NCBI GenBank assembly: GCA_949358305.1 | Contig: OX442324.1 | Coordinates: 4,346,001-4,410,000 of the forward strand | Source of the DNA: Strigamia acuminata | Lineage: Eukaryota > Arthropoda > Chilopoda > Geophilomorpha > Linotaeniidae | DNA length: 64,000 bases | Reading direction: 5' to 3' | Shown here: positions 11,352 to 21,968 of the stretch, piece by piece | Layout: the number at the start of each line of letters is the position of its first letter | Position numbering within the stretch: position 1 is the stretch's first letter | Notes under the pieces: model-generated | What the model was told of the DNA's origin: nothing | Databases searched by the model: none | The model's input: the letters and a program-made list of their open reading frames with translations, nothing else | Translations under genes and position numbers: made by a program

Positions 11352-11700
11352 AACTTTTGTTTGCTTCGTAGATTTTCGATCTTCGTCAAAAACGTTTTAT
11401 CTTTTTCGATCGTTGTCCGGTTCCAAATCTTAACTTATGCGCCGCAGAAGAGTAGTTTTTAACACGACAGGTCGAGAATGATACAATGCAGATGATTGTT
11501 GATACAAAATAATAAATACTTTATATATCTATGCGCTCGATCCTGATTGGTCGGCGCCAGTACGTATATAGGTAAGACGTTTCACTTAGCGGTAACGTCA
11601 TATAAACGTAAAACAAAAGTGTACCTTTAACTCCATTCCACCTGAAGAGGCTTAAGTTTGAATGACTGGATTTGTTTTATTTGAAAATATTTGCATCAAT
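11352..11700 (-). other. Probable leader/LTR remnant of the copia element
   Basis: Upstream of the gag remnant on the minus strand is a TATATAAAG-type TATA box near 11518-11530 and AT-rich sequence. This position fits a 5' LTR and leader, but I could not define LTR ends or a primer binding site, and no second copy exists in the window. Confidence 0.3.
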
Positions 11701-11789
11701 TAATGCAACTGGTGGGCGGGAGAAGTTAAAAAAGAAATGAAAATAAAATAGTTATGCTGTTTTACTTTAACTACACATACGCAAGAAGG

Positions 11790-12412
11790 GACTCCCGTGT
11801 TCCGAGTGCAACCCGCGTATAATGTTGTTAATAATACACAAGAATTATTAAAAGTTACAGCATTTTCTATGCCAGAAACAGACCAAAAAGTATACAACTT
11901 ATACTGTCCACGTGGCATTTTCAACATAGCTTTAACACTTTTTTTTTCCAGTGTAACTTCCAACCTCAAAATGCATTAAGTAACCAATGGAAATTGAAAT
12001 CGGATTTGGGATCGAACTCCTTGCAGCCTTTACTTTTTTGGGAAACATTTCAACCCGAAATGGCTTTTCATGGAACCACAGAAAAAAATTGCTAATACAT
12101 ATCTTTCTCCAGTTCAGATGACTCAACGAATATTGACAATTGGAGTTTGCCTTGTCGCCTCAATACGAGTAATCCATATGCAAGACATTGCTTTTCCATT
12201 CCAATTGCTAACAAAAATGCATCACTGTATTGCGAAGTGCCATTAATCACTAAACCGTTCCTATTAACCTTTCACTTCGTGGATAAAGTTAGTTATTTAG
12301 TTAGCAACCATGATGGATCACCTCAGCTTTTAATCCATAACCAATGTCCAATCTCACTTTACCTTGGACAAAGCATACAATATTCTTACACCCCTTTTCC
12401 CCTTTTTTAACT
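11790..12412 (+). pseudogene. VPS13-like (VPS13B-type) gene fragment
   Basis: Three exon-like blocks in order: about 11790-11938 (PAYNVVNNTQELLKVTAF), about 11955-12085 (WKLKSDLGSNSLQPLLFWE, ending before a short AT-rich intron) and 12116-12410 (DNWSLPCRL...RHCFSIPIA...VSYLVSNHDGSPQLLIHNQC). The last resembles the VPS13 SHR/adaptor region, where a 'P.LLI.N.CP..L..GQ' phrase is typical. VPS13 proteins are bridge-like lipid transporters over 3000 aa long, and nothing else of the gene is present. So this is a duplicated fragment or decayed copy. The family match is from pattern only. Confidence 0.4.
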
Positions 12413-12419
12413 GGAAGAA

Positions 12420-13095
12420 AGACACCGCTATTGGTGGAAATCAAAATAATAAAAACCAGTTTAGCTGCAGTTAACTTTTTTGAGAGTAGTCGCGTTTATT
12501 GAACATTTTTGGATATGATTATACTTTGGAGTTACAGATGTACTTCCATACTTAGCGTGCTTCGTCTAAATTATTTACGTCGACACGCCAGCTGTTATCA
12601 ATTTCCAAAAGTTTACATCTACAAAGAACTAGAAATTTCTTTTCATTTCTATAAAATAAACTATAACGTAAAAAAATAATATGTAATGCTGCATTTCACT
12701 GCCGAACTTTTTGTTTTAAAATGACAAAACTCAGCTAATTTCCATGGTTACAAACAATTTACTCACATTCGTCACAACCCTACGTGTGGGCAGACTGGTT
12801 CCCCGCTTGGTACCCTTTATAGTAGAACTGATGACGACTAAATATTTCTCCGAGGCCAACCCTGGGAGTCAGACAAAGGCAAGAAACAGTGACCTTTGAC
12901 CCACAATATATATTCTTTATATACTTAACTCGCATCTTAGAAAATTCCCTAATGAAAAAATAACCAACCAAACATAACATACCACGAAATAAACTAAAAT
13001 TTATTTAAAAAAATATAATAAATAGTTTATTTTTAGGAAAAAAGTTACAGAAACAACATTTTCTGCATAAATATAAATTTAATTCGTATATTTTA
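12420..13095. other. Intergenic, nothing recognised
   Basis: AT-rich sequence between the VPS13-like fragment and the 3' end of the DD3-3-like gene. No ORF, RNA gene or repeat structure could be supported. An AATAAA-type signal for the minus-strand gene may lie near 13010-13080. Confidence 0.5.
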
Positions 13096-13101
13096 CACGT
13101 A

Positions 13102-15608
13102 TTACAGTACAATCAAGCTTCCTTTTTGACTTCTATTACTAAAATTATTATTTCGACTACACATAAAATGATATATTCCTCGCTTTAGTTGTATCACAAC
13201 CCCTTCGAACGAAGCTGGAGCATTATTAAGTACAGGATTAAGTTTTTCTTTATGAGTAAATGCATATTTTTGCTCACAAGTCAAATTAGATGCACATCTA
13301 AAAACCAATAAAAACAAAATTCATCATTATTTTATCATTATCCATTCCTAAATTATTTATTTGATAAAACCCTACCTATAATAACCAGCTGAAGCAAAAT
13401 TCAGTGCTAAATCCAAACTGGACATGTTCAAATTCCCGAAATAATTCCATTTTACCTCCACGCCGTTCCAAAAAGCACTTTTTTCAAACACACTCGGATA
13501 ATTCTGGCCCAACGATGGTAACAAAACAAAATTATTTTTATCAGTACCTGAAACATTTAGTTAAATTACAGTTTCACTAATTAATTGTTGATTTATCTAT
13601 AATTACCAGCTGCACCTTCACCAGCAGCACCTGTGTCGCCATCACCACCAGGTGCATTATTATTATGGGTATTCGATCCTGTCCACTGAATGTGAACCAA
13701 ATCGGTGCTTAAAATTTTCGAATCTTTCGGCACAAAATCGTACTCCACAGCAGGATAAACCTGAACAATATTCCCTCTCTTCCCTCTAACATTCAAATTA
13801 AATATTCGTTGATTGTACAAACTCTTCGGTCGAGGAATCAACCAAAAAGTATGTGACCGATCCTAAAAACAAACCCAAAATCATAAGGTGATAAAAATTG
13901 TATGTAAAAATAAATACTTGGAAGGTTCTGCCTGTTTGTTGAGTGTTAATAGCTAATCGCAGTGGCGACGACCACATTTTTACGATCGGATTGTTATTTA
14001 TTGGTGACCAAACACTCGCACTCCTAATAAATCAATTTTTGTTTAAAAATTGTCAAAAAAAAAGTAAAGAATTTTCTACTTGTTTTGATTAAATTTCCAG
14101 TCGGTTTTTAATGGATCATAATCGGTCGTTGAAATATTATACCTACAAGAAATAAAAATTAATCTTTACAAGTAATAAATCGATAAGTTATTGATTGCAC
14201 CTGGCCCTCAAAACACATTTCTGCCTCCTCTCGGACGGAAAATGAGGTAATTTCCACTCGTAATGAGGCGTTACACCTCTTATACTGTTGCCCAGGTGAT
14301 TTGCTCTCGACCACGGGGCAGCAGCGCAGTCGGGACGAGGTAATGGCACGAGACATTGTCGAGTTTTTCCATCTCCATCGTAGGGTAAACCCCACACGTA
14401 TTGTTGCGATGGATTCCCCGGCACAACTTGGCTTTCGCAGCTGCTCTGATCTTTAAATTCTATTTAAAAAAAAAAAATAGTTAAAACATGAATTTGAAAT
14501 TTGTTTTAATTGGTTCATTTTACCTAATGCTTTTTCAAGGAAACTGTTAAAAGCAGTCCAGACACCGCCATTTCTTGCACAATCGTATTGATTATTCCAT
14601 TTAGATCCTTCAAAACGACTGCCAACTAAAACACATTCGTGACGAACGAGTACATTAAAGCTTTCCTCTTGCAATGTTCTAATAACAATAATAATAATAA
14701 TAATGATAAAAATAAACAGATTTATCACTCCGAGTTATGATTTTGTTACGAATCAACTCACTTGCAACGCCACGGCATGTCAGTCAAAATGGCAATGTCT
14801 CTCCATGCATTCGGGTGCCAGTAAGGAAAATAATCCCTTTCTTCTGGACACTCGTATCCGTTGCGATTACCATTAGGATTCTGTCGTGTGACAGTCGCCG
14901 ATTTCTTATCTTCATCGATATTAACATCCGCAATAAATAATCCTCTATTGCGGTCGCGCAAGTAGCATTTATTGTAGGAATCCCAATTTTCATGCAATCC
15001 TCTGTCCGCTTTTACATCTCCGCCTTTCCTTGCCGCTGACTCTGCAACGGTATCGATTTTTTCTGGGTTAGTGTAACCCTGAACTGTCGTCGACGTACCA
15101 TCTCGGAGTTGATCCGAAATATCTAATCAATAAAAAAAAATAAACAAATAAATAAATAAATAAACAAATAAAATATAAAAACCTATTAATTGCGTTTGAT
15201 CTTGGCACATGTACTGAAGAATGACATTGCACACGACTTCTCCTCGACTGCCCCCACAACCATGTTGATTAGTCCACTCGACGTCTAAAATGGTTTCAAT
15301 GGACGGACTACTTTGGAAATATTTCTAGTAAAATGCAAAAAATTGCATAAACCGACGGTATTTATAGAAACACTTATAACATTTACCATCTGATATTGTA
15401 AATCAGCATTGCCAGCTGCTGCTTCATTTCCTACATCACCCACATTGTATCCACCCCTGTTGTTATTCTGCGAGTCGAACAATCGGTTGTTTGTTTTCCG
15501 TGTCGCCGTTTTCTCGTCGACACGATTATTCGAACCTCGAGGATTGTGTAAATATATATCAGCTGAAACCGAGGTAGAAAACAGGAGCAAGATGAACGAA
15601 AAATTCAT
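13102..15608 (-). CDS. Secreted DD3-3-like protein, complete multi-exon gene
   Basis: The first exon (start ATG 15606-15608) encodes a signal peptide, MNFSFILLLFSTSVSA, then DIYLHNPRGSNNR and RLFDSQNNNRGGYN, the hallmark start of the Dictyostelium DD3-3 family. Coding exons continue at about 15187-15284, 14763-15118, 14525-14679, 14198-14459, 14087-14140, 13919-14022, 13607-13862, 13376-13547 and 13102-13297. Phases agree wherever I checked them. Later motifs include YECPEERDYFPYWHP, a DIAILTDMPWRC segment, HLGNSIRGVTPHYEW and a cysteine pair near the C-terminus. The family is extracellular, has a patchy animal/protist distribution and no known biochemical role. All exons are open, so this copy appears functional although it sits between the arms of the inverted duplication. 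Confidence 0.82.
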
Positions 15609-16384
15609 TCTGCAGATTTTTAAAGAAGAAATTAATAAATTAATAAATAAATCAAATTAAAAAATAAAAATAAAAATTGTACGTTATCAAAAATAAATAT
15701 ACGACTGACGATCCTCTTCAATTCGATTCAAACCATTCCTTGAAGGCGTATATACTATTCGGTTAAATGCACTTAAGATGTGTTTCTAGGAAATGGTATT
15801 ATCGTCATAATAAAATTAAAACTTTTCCTAAAATCTCAAGATAAAACTGTGTACACATGAGTGGTGAATGCCATGCGATACTGATGAATCATTACGTTAC
15901 AGCACCAGCTGGTTGAAAAAAAAGGCGTTTTCAATCACCTGGTGTTTTATCACTTCCGTAGCGGCCAAAAATTAAATGAAATTGTAAATAGGAGAAGGCC
16001 ATACCAGGGGTCGCGCGTTATTTGCATATAAAAATTAAAAATATAAAATAAAAAAACTAAGCTTTCGATCTTTCGGAAATAAAATAATCTAATGAAAATC
16101 CAAAACTTTATATTTGGATTTATATAAAAAAAAAATAGAAGAAAACAAAATTATTTTGTTGTCCGGATGGAAAAATCAAATAATCCATTAACAATCCTAG
16201 TCCTTAACACGTTTATGGCTTGCTCATAAATAATCACCAACAATAACCAATTGCACCACTTTGTTTGCTTCGATTTCAAACAAATCGTTCGATAGAACAT
16301 AAAGGTTTGCATTTTCATTTGCCAAACCATCATCTGAAGTCATGTATCAACAGCCTGAAAGTTAGTTATGAATATCTATGACTT
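15609..16384. other. 5' flank of DD3-3-like gene; one degenerate coding-like fragment
   Basis: AT-rich. On the minus strand at about 16230-16345 a frame reads TSDDGLANENANLYVLS..LFEIEANKVVQLVI before a stop. It looks protein-like but is too short and broken to classify. The rest holds nothing recognised. Confidence 0.35.
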
Positions 16385-16745
16385 CAGAAATCCAAAGATT
16401 TTTGGATTCCTGCAATGAGGATGATGACGTGAGTTGAAGCTTTGAAACCGAATCAAAAAATATATATTCAAAATCTTTCAAAATTCAACACCATTTTTCG
16501 GCGGAACTTGTGTTCGAACTGTCCAAAACAAGTTCCTTTATTGGCAAACTTTTCTGTGGCAAAACGACTTTGGTAAAAGAAATTGGCGGAGGAGTAGCTT
16601 AATCGTAAAGTCACAGCATTTTAAACAACACATTTAATCTGCTTTGTAAACTGTTTCGAACTTAAAAATGGCGGCCGATTTAGTCTGTTTTCAGTCTTTA
16701 TATAACTAACAATAAATAATTTAAAACTTCTTACATTTTTCAAGG

Positions 16746-18245
16746 GCAAGTACTATGTGATGTGTTGTAGCGACAATTTGAAAATGTTCCTAAGTATTCC
16801 TGGAACGTTTTTGCCGCCACGAAAATCGAACAAAGCTCCCAAAGTCTTAGCTCTGGAAAAAAGTTCACAAATTTCAAAAAAACAAATGGAATTCGTGGGA
16901 TTCTGTACCGTTACTTACTTGTACAGTTTCAAAACGTAAGTCCCCGCCGACCTAACCGGATAAACGTTTTTAATTTCCATTCCGTTTGCTAGATTTGAAT
17001 CACTGATGAGAGGAACTGCCTTGTCTGATGTTGTGTACAATGCAAAAGTGTATTTCATAGTTTCTGAGGTGGAAAGAAGAGAATTTATGAGGTAAATAAT
17101 GTGTAATGTAGAAAAATATATCGCAACAGTACCGGTACTTTTAAATAAGTTTTTGGTTTGGTTATAAAGGAGACCCGATCTTTACATTCATTTGAAGTTG
17201 CCACCAGATCTAGAACCTGTGGATTTTTTGGATTTACCCATTAGAGGTCGCGATGCAATATTGAACACATTAGGTTTGATTTTTCTTTTTTTCTTATTGT
17301 TTCTTTCTCATTTTTAATTATTCTTGGTTTGTTTCTAGCGCATCTCAAAGCAACGCTTCATTTAATATATAGCCCCGGATCCGCGCAAATTTAAATTATT
17401 CACATTTCTTTTTATTTATTTCTTTTTTTGCGATCTCAAATCCGCGCGTTACTAAATCCGCGCAGATTTAAAAAACAAGACAAGACGCACAGCACAGCAA
17501 ATTGATTTTTATAGTCCAGGAAAATCAACATCTTTTCAAAATATGGGCATATTCGTTCGGTACATCCTCGACGACATCCGCGATGCAACACACGATGGCG
17601 ATGTCCAATCTGGGCTTAATTATCCAATCTTGTAATTGTGAAAGAACTCGTGCTGTTTTAGCCACGTCTATCTTTGCCTACCCTTTCTGCACTTTGCGCT
17701 GATAGTTTCTTCTTGAATGCAAGCAGAAACATCAGCACAAGGTGCAGAAATGTTAGGCATTGCTCGTTCCGTGCATTTCACAAGTTCTGCGTCGCGAAAA
17801 ATGATTTCAGTTGATTCTTGGGCAACTACGGAGTGACGGAAATCCCACAACCGTCTTCCAAATGTCTGCCTCACTAATGAGCTCAACATTTAACTCGTTC
17901 GGAATAATAAACGCATCGTCTAGTTCACAAACTGCTTCTTTAGGTCTTTCCATTGCTCAAAATGACTGATTGCACTCTTTCTTTCAATTACATTGAATAA
18001 CGAAATATTTCCATAGCAAAACCGTAGTTTTCGGGAGCGTAATATGATTTAGATTTGCCAACTCCAAAATGGTGAAACGTGTGTCGTTACGGACCGATTT
18101 GAGAACCAATGAACGGATTTAGTAACGCGCGGATTTAGAATCGCGCGGGTTTAAACATTTCACATTTCATTCGGGGCACCAATACCCGAAAGGTTTACCA
18201 AGAATGACAATTCCAATACCAGGCGTAAATGTTCAAACTATGTAA
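16746..18245 (+). pseudogene. Unrecognised gene X, 3' exons (more complete copy)
   Basis: Splice-consistent exons: about 16746-16934 (GKYYVMCCSDNLKMFLSIPG...GFCTVTYLYSFK, donor GTAAGT), 16994-17092 (ESLMRGTALSDVVYNAKVYF), 17169-17276 (PDLYIHLKLPPDLEPVDFL, then LPIRGRDAILNTL), about 17339 onward, and a terminal exon at about 18150-18245 ending GVNVQTM, then AATAAA. The phases match across the first three junctions, so this was a real gene. The TIR element at 17430-18144 now separates the last exons. A possible first exon (MAADLVCFQ near 16670) is weak. I do not recognise the family. It may be broken, or the element may be spliced out as intron. Confidence 0.5.
17430..18144 (-). mobile_element. 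Short TIR DNA element, right-arm copy
   Basis: Inverted copy of 6972-7686 with the same terminal repeats (GCGATCTCAAATCCGCGCG / complement of GCGATTCTAAATCCGCGCG) and the same interrupted ORFs, with a few substitutions. Its presence in both arms means insertion predates the duplication. Confidence 0.65.
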
Positions 18246-18516
18246 AAAACCTTGAATAAAACCAATCTGTTGTGCACTTTTATCTATAATTTTGGGTTCA
18301 GTTTTGCACCTTTTAAACACAAAAAAATGCATTTTTGCAAAAAGACTTGTTACTATGATGACGCAGCAAGAAAATTGAAATAAATTGCAATTTATGCAAA
18401 TTCTTTTACTAAATTGCCAATTTTCTCATTAGACGCAGGGAATTGTGGGAAGCAGATAGTTATGCGCACAAACACTAGACTCAACAATAAACAATACAAA
18501 CCTGAATCGATCCAAG

Positions 18517-20553
18517 ATGACTGCTCATTTGGCCAAGCATAAAAGCAAGAAAAGAATTAGCAAATCCACATTATTTATATTCTACGTGATCCTCTACTTC
18601 GATAAATTCAAAATAAGAGTGTGCAATTCGTGCATCGTCAAAAGAATTCGCAAATTCGTTGACCGAATTCGCGACATCTTTCACTGGCACTTACGACACC
18701 CGGATCTTTACTTTGAAGATAAGTGGGAAACCAACGAATTTTATCCATTTATTGAGGACAAATTTAAGCAATTCACCATCAAAGTAAGAGACAGATGGTA
18801 ACTAAACGAGCAATATATATATATATATATTTTTTTTAAATTCAAATTTTTTATCACGGTGTTTTAATATTTTTAAGGTTTTATCCAGTGACAATTGTTT
18901 TTGTGGTAGCAACCATTTTTGGAATCGTCAGAGGTTATTCTTCCAAGGCAGTCAATGATATCTTGATTCACTTGATAATTTTTGTGACTGGAATTACTTC
19001 TCTGATATTATGGAAAAAGCAACTTCTGATTATTGATCAAGGTGCAGAAGAATATGTCATCATTTGGTACAATACGATCTTATTTTCCCAACCTATTCAT
19101 AATATCTATTTGCGAATGTATGAAATCAGACAATCACCTGCTGATCCATCGTACTACCAATTAGTAGTTCAAGCGTAAGAATTTGTCACCGTAAATGCTC
19201 TGATAGAATACCTGTGCTCTATTGACATTTATTCCAGTCGTTTCGGTCAATTTAAATATTGAATTCAGTCATTTCGGTCAATTTAGATAGTGAATTCAGT
19301 CGTTTTGGTCAATTTAAATAGTGAATTCAGTCGTTTTGGTCAATTTAAATAGTGAATTCAGTCGTTTTGGTCAATTTAGATATTGAATTCAGTCGTTTTG
19401 GTCAATTTAAATATTGAATTCAGTCGTTTTGGTCAATTTAAATATTGAGTTCAGTCGTTTTGGTCAATTTAGACCCGCATTGTAATAGAATAACACGTTC
19501 AATTAGCCTCCCGCGCTCAATGAGAGCATTTACGGTAATTATTATTTTAATTTAAAAACTCGAAACAACTTGAGTTCTTCCAAAACTTTTGTTAGAACTA
19601 AATTGCCTGCTGTGTCCATCACACGGTTATCAACAGACGAGGAAAGGATAAGACGAATTGGGCACATCCTATCAGAAAAGATTAATATTAACTTTTTTGA
19701 ATTCGAAGATCTCTCGCACAATCATGTAATAAGACACTGGCCAATTCTTCCACCAGATGATGAAACTAACATCTCACCCCCGCCAAAAACAGGTAAAAAA
19801 ATGTATATTGTTAATAAAGCTCACCAACATTTCTGCCAAAGAGCCGCCATATTTGAGTACAACGCCATTTTTGTTTAAAAACATTACGCCATCTATTGAT
19901 CATTCTTAAAACTTCAGATTTCTTCCAAATAAAATCCATGAGAGCATTTTTCCACGCCGGTTCTGGATTAGCAATAAAATCCTTCTACGAGTTTGAAAAA
20001 ATGATTACTGGCGCTCAGCTCTCGAAGAAAGGAAGCGAACAAATGTCGTTCAGTTCACTAACAACGGCGAAATCGTCCGGAAGAGACAGGTGTGTAAAAT
20101 TTTCCTACAGCAATTTTTGAAAACCAATTTCAATAACAATACAGTGTGAGCGAAAAGAACTTTTCATGGAAGAAAAAACCCCTGAAGTTTTTCAAGAGAA
20201 TTTTTCCAAAATCAAAAAAAGGCAACGCGGCATCGTTGGACGACTTTAATTCCGAATCGAGTTTAGAACGACCGGGAACGTCGTACCGCTCGCCGTCTGC
20301 CCACCAACGTTTTTCCGATGGTGCAGGGCCAACTTTGACTAAACGCAATCCTCACAAATCGGCATCCACTTCGGATGCGTTTAACCAACGACAATTCCTC
20401 CGAGAATTGCATCGGAAAATCCAATCGGCGCAAGCCGAATCGAGTAACGAATCGTTGAGTTCTCTGAGCGAAGTTTCAATTATCCCCGAACCGAGTGACA
20501 CCGAAAGCGACAACGATAAAGACTACGACAGAATTCTAGAAAACAAGGTTTAG
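18517..20553 (+). CDS. Unrecognised protein with two membrane segments, 5 exons, about 458 aa
   Basis: Exons 18517-18797, 18878-19174, 19575-19792, 19918-20089 and 20145-20553 join with consistent phases (2,2,1,2). The N-terminus is basic (KHKSKKRISKS). Two hydrophobic segments, FYPVTIVFVVATIFGIVRGY and ILIHLIIFVTGITSLILW, lie at about residues 95-115 and 125-145. The rest is a hydrophilic tail with RPGTSYRSPSAHQ and a Ser/Glu-rich end (SSNESLSSLSEVSIIPEPSD) that looks phosphorylatable and disordered. This suggests an integral membrane protein with a cytosolic tail. Intron 2 hosts a MITE (19188-19536). No family recognised; it may be lineage-restricted. Confidence 0.7.
19188..19536. mobile_element. 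MITE-like element with eight 31-bp tandem repeats, copy 2
   Basis: Ends are ACCGTAAATGCTCT and its inverted complement AGAGCATTTACGGT. Between 19232 and about 19478 lie eight copies of a 31-bp unit of the form TTCAGTCGTTTTGGTCAATT plus TAAATATTGAA, with few mismatches. It lies in an intron of the two-TM gene, opposite in orientation to the copies at 989 and 21969. Confidence 0.8.
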
Positions 20554-20625
20554 ATTGCAAAAAATTGGAAGATTAAATAATTATTTAATTGTACCAAATA
20601 ATTAAAGCGTCAAAATTGTAAACAT

Positions 20626-21078
20626 GCGTATTTGTATTTTAAAAAATCCATTTCTGAATGTTTCATAAACTTCTCCAAAATATCTCGCTTCTTGACGTGG
20701 GTTACCCAAGTTCGCGTTGTCGTTGGTCGTACAGCATCTTGTCGACCATTCTGTGGACAATTTGGAGAGTTCTGAATTGACTTTTCTGGTGTTAATCTTA
20801 GGATCGGTCACGACCAACTTAGTTCACCACTCGATTTGAAATGCTAAAATTAAAATTAAAATTAATTCATCAAGTGTCAGAATGTATATTTTTTCTCACT
20901 TTTTGATGGAATTGTACAAAATCATCCCTGCTTTTAATATGAGAATTTAAAATTCATATTAATTGGAATTTTAACTTCGATTTCAATCAAACTCTGCGTC
21001 CATTTAACAATCTGTGGTAAACCTGGTTTGAGTTTACCTTTGACTCTCACGTTTTCCTCTTCATCATTGCCCTTAATA
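20626..21078 (-). pseudogene. NUDC: NUDC (nuclear distribution C) pseudogene, unprocessed
   Basis: The C-terminal exon reads IEW-stop-TKLVVTDPKINTRKVN, then MVDKMLYDQRQRELG, then (after frame changes) KKRDILEKFMKHSEMDF. This is the NudC C-terminus (EWW.KLV..DP.INT.KVN...MVEKMMYDQRQ...LKKFM..HPEMDF). The second Trp of the WW pair is TGA, another stop follows RELG, and at least two frameshifts are visible. A second block at about 20960-21078 resembles the start of the NudC CS domain (WTQSLIEIEVKIPI). Intron remnants remain, so it arose by DNA duplication, not retrotransposition. NUDC is a dynein/Hsp90 cofactor; this copy is dead. Confidence 0.75.
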
Positions 21079-21418
21079 AAAAAAATAATTAAATCAATAT
21101 AAAATATATATATATATATATATACATTAATTGTTGCGTAAAAATATTACTTTTACTTCTCAATTTGATTACTCGTACAACACCGGGTAACTCCACTCGA
21201 CTTAACCTACGTCTGATTGGCTGAAATGAAAGACTCTTGATGCAACAGTCTAGTTATCTGTCGGTAGAGGGAACAGATAGTAGTGCCAGGTTAAAAAGAA
21301 ATTTAGACTAACTTACATTTAAAATTTAAAACCGTTTCGTGATTTTATCCAAATTTATTTTTCCACACGTAATACATTTTTCATTGTTGTTTTTATTTTT
21401 ATGAAATTCTATGGAATT

Positions 21419-21703
21419 TCATTTACAATAGCATGCATTCTTTAGTATAAGAGTGTGAATACTTCTCATAAGCTCAACACGTTCGCAAGTACAGGTTAAG
21501 TTATTACAACAAATGAAATTGATGCATAGATTTACGGTTACACGGCCTTCCTCTAAACATCCTCTAAAAAAAAAAATTAGAAAAAATATTACATTCAATA
21601 AAAACATTTTTTCTTACTTATCTTACTTTCCACTTTCCACTTCTTTAACCGTTAAAATGGAATATAATTTGTAAAAAACAAATAAAAAGAAGGAAAAATT
21701 CAT
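21419..21703 (-). CDS. Small secreted cysteine-rich peptide, 2 exons, about 73 aa
   Basis: Exon 1 (21627-21703) gives a hydrophobic N-terminus MNFSFFLFVFYKLYSILT, which looks like a signal peptide, and ends at GTAAGA. Exon 2 (21419-21563) starts after a poly-T/AG acceptor, phase 2 to 1, and ends with TGA. The mature part would have eight cysteines spaced C-X10-C-X4-CC-X4-C-X-C-X17-C-X-C, an even number suited to four disulphides. I do not recognise the family. It lies between the NUDC pseudogene and PRORP in a repeat-rich stretch, so it could also be a chance or decayed gene. Confidence 0.42.
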
Positions 21704-21968
21704 CGTGATAGAAAATTGAGGTATGAAATTGCAGATACAAACCAAGAGTATGTATCAAATTATGTGTTGTTTTTTCTTATTATTATTATATTAATAGAAA
21801 ATAAAACCTCTTCTAAAGTTTATTCCTGAAAATGTATAAATAAGTATTTTCTCTCTAGCCTTCAGTACAGTAGTAGACTAGTCCACAGTGGAAATGATAG
21901 GGATCGATCCTATCCCTAGCTTCACTGCATTGCACTATTATCGGGATCAGTTTTTCCCCTAGACTTTA

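Larger units (their letters stand above)
16385..18355 (-). repeat. Right arm of large inverted duplication (empty-site copy)
   Basis: Reverse complement of 1425-8262 without the LTR element. It keeps about 480 bp (16562-17045) lost from the left arm. The single GCGC at 18143-18146 marks where the retrotransposon inserted in the other arm. Its outer boundary also falls at the AATCCAAA...TTTGGATT palindrome near 16388-16410. Confidence 0.85.

Noticed and set aside
16151-16345. Coding-like fragment reminiscent of an oxidase domain
   Set aside because: Too short, followed by several stops, and no diagnostic motif; cannot be assigned.
19232-19478. Regular 31-bp repeats that superficially resemble a CRISPR array
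   Set aside because: Units are head-to-tail without unique spacers, in a eukaryotic intron; it is a minisatellite inside a MITE.
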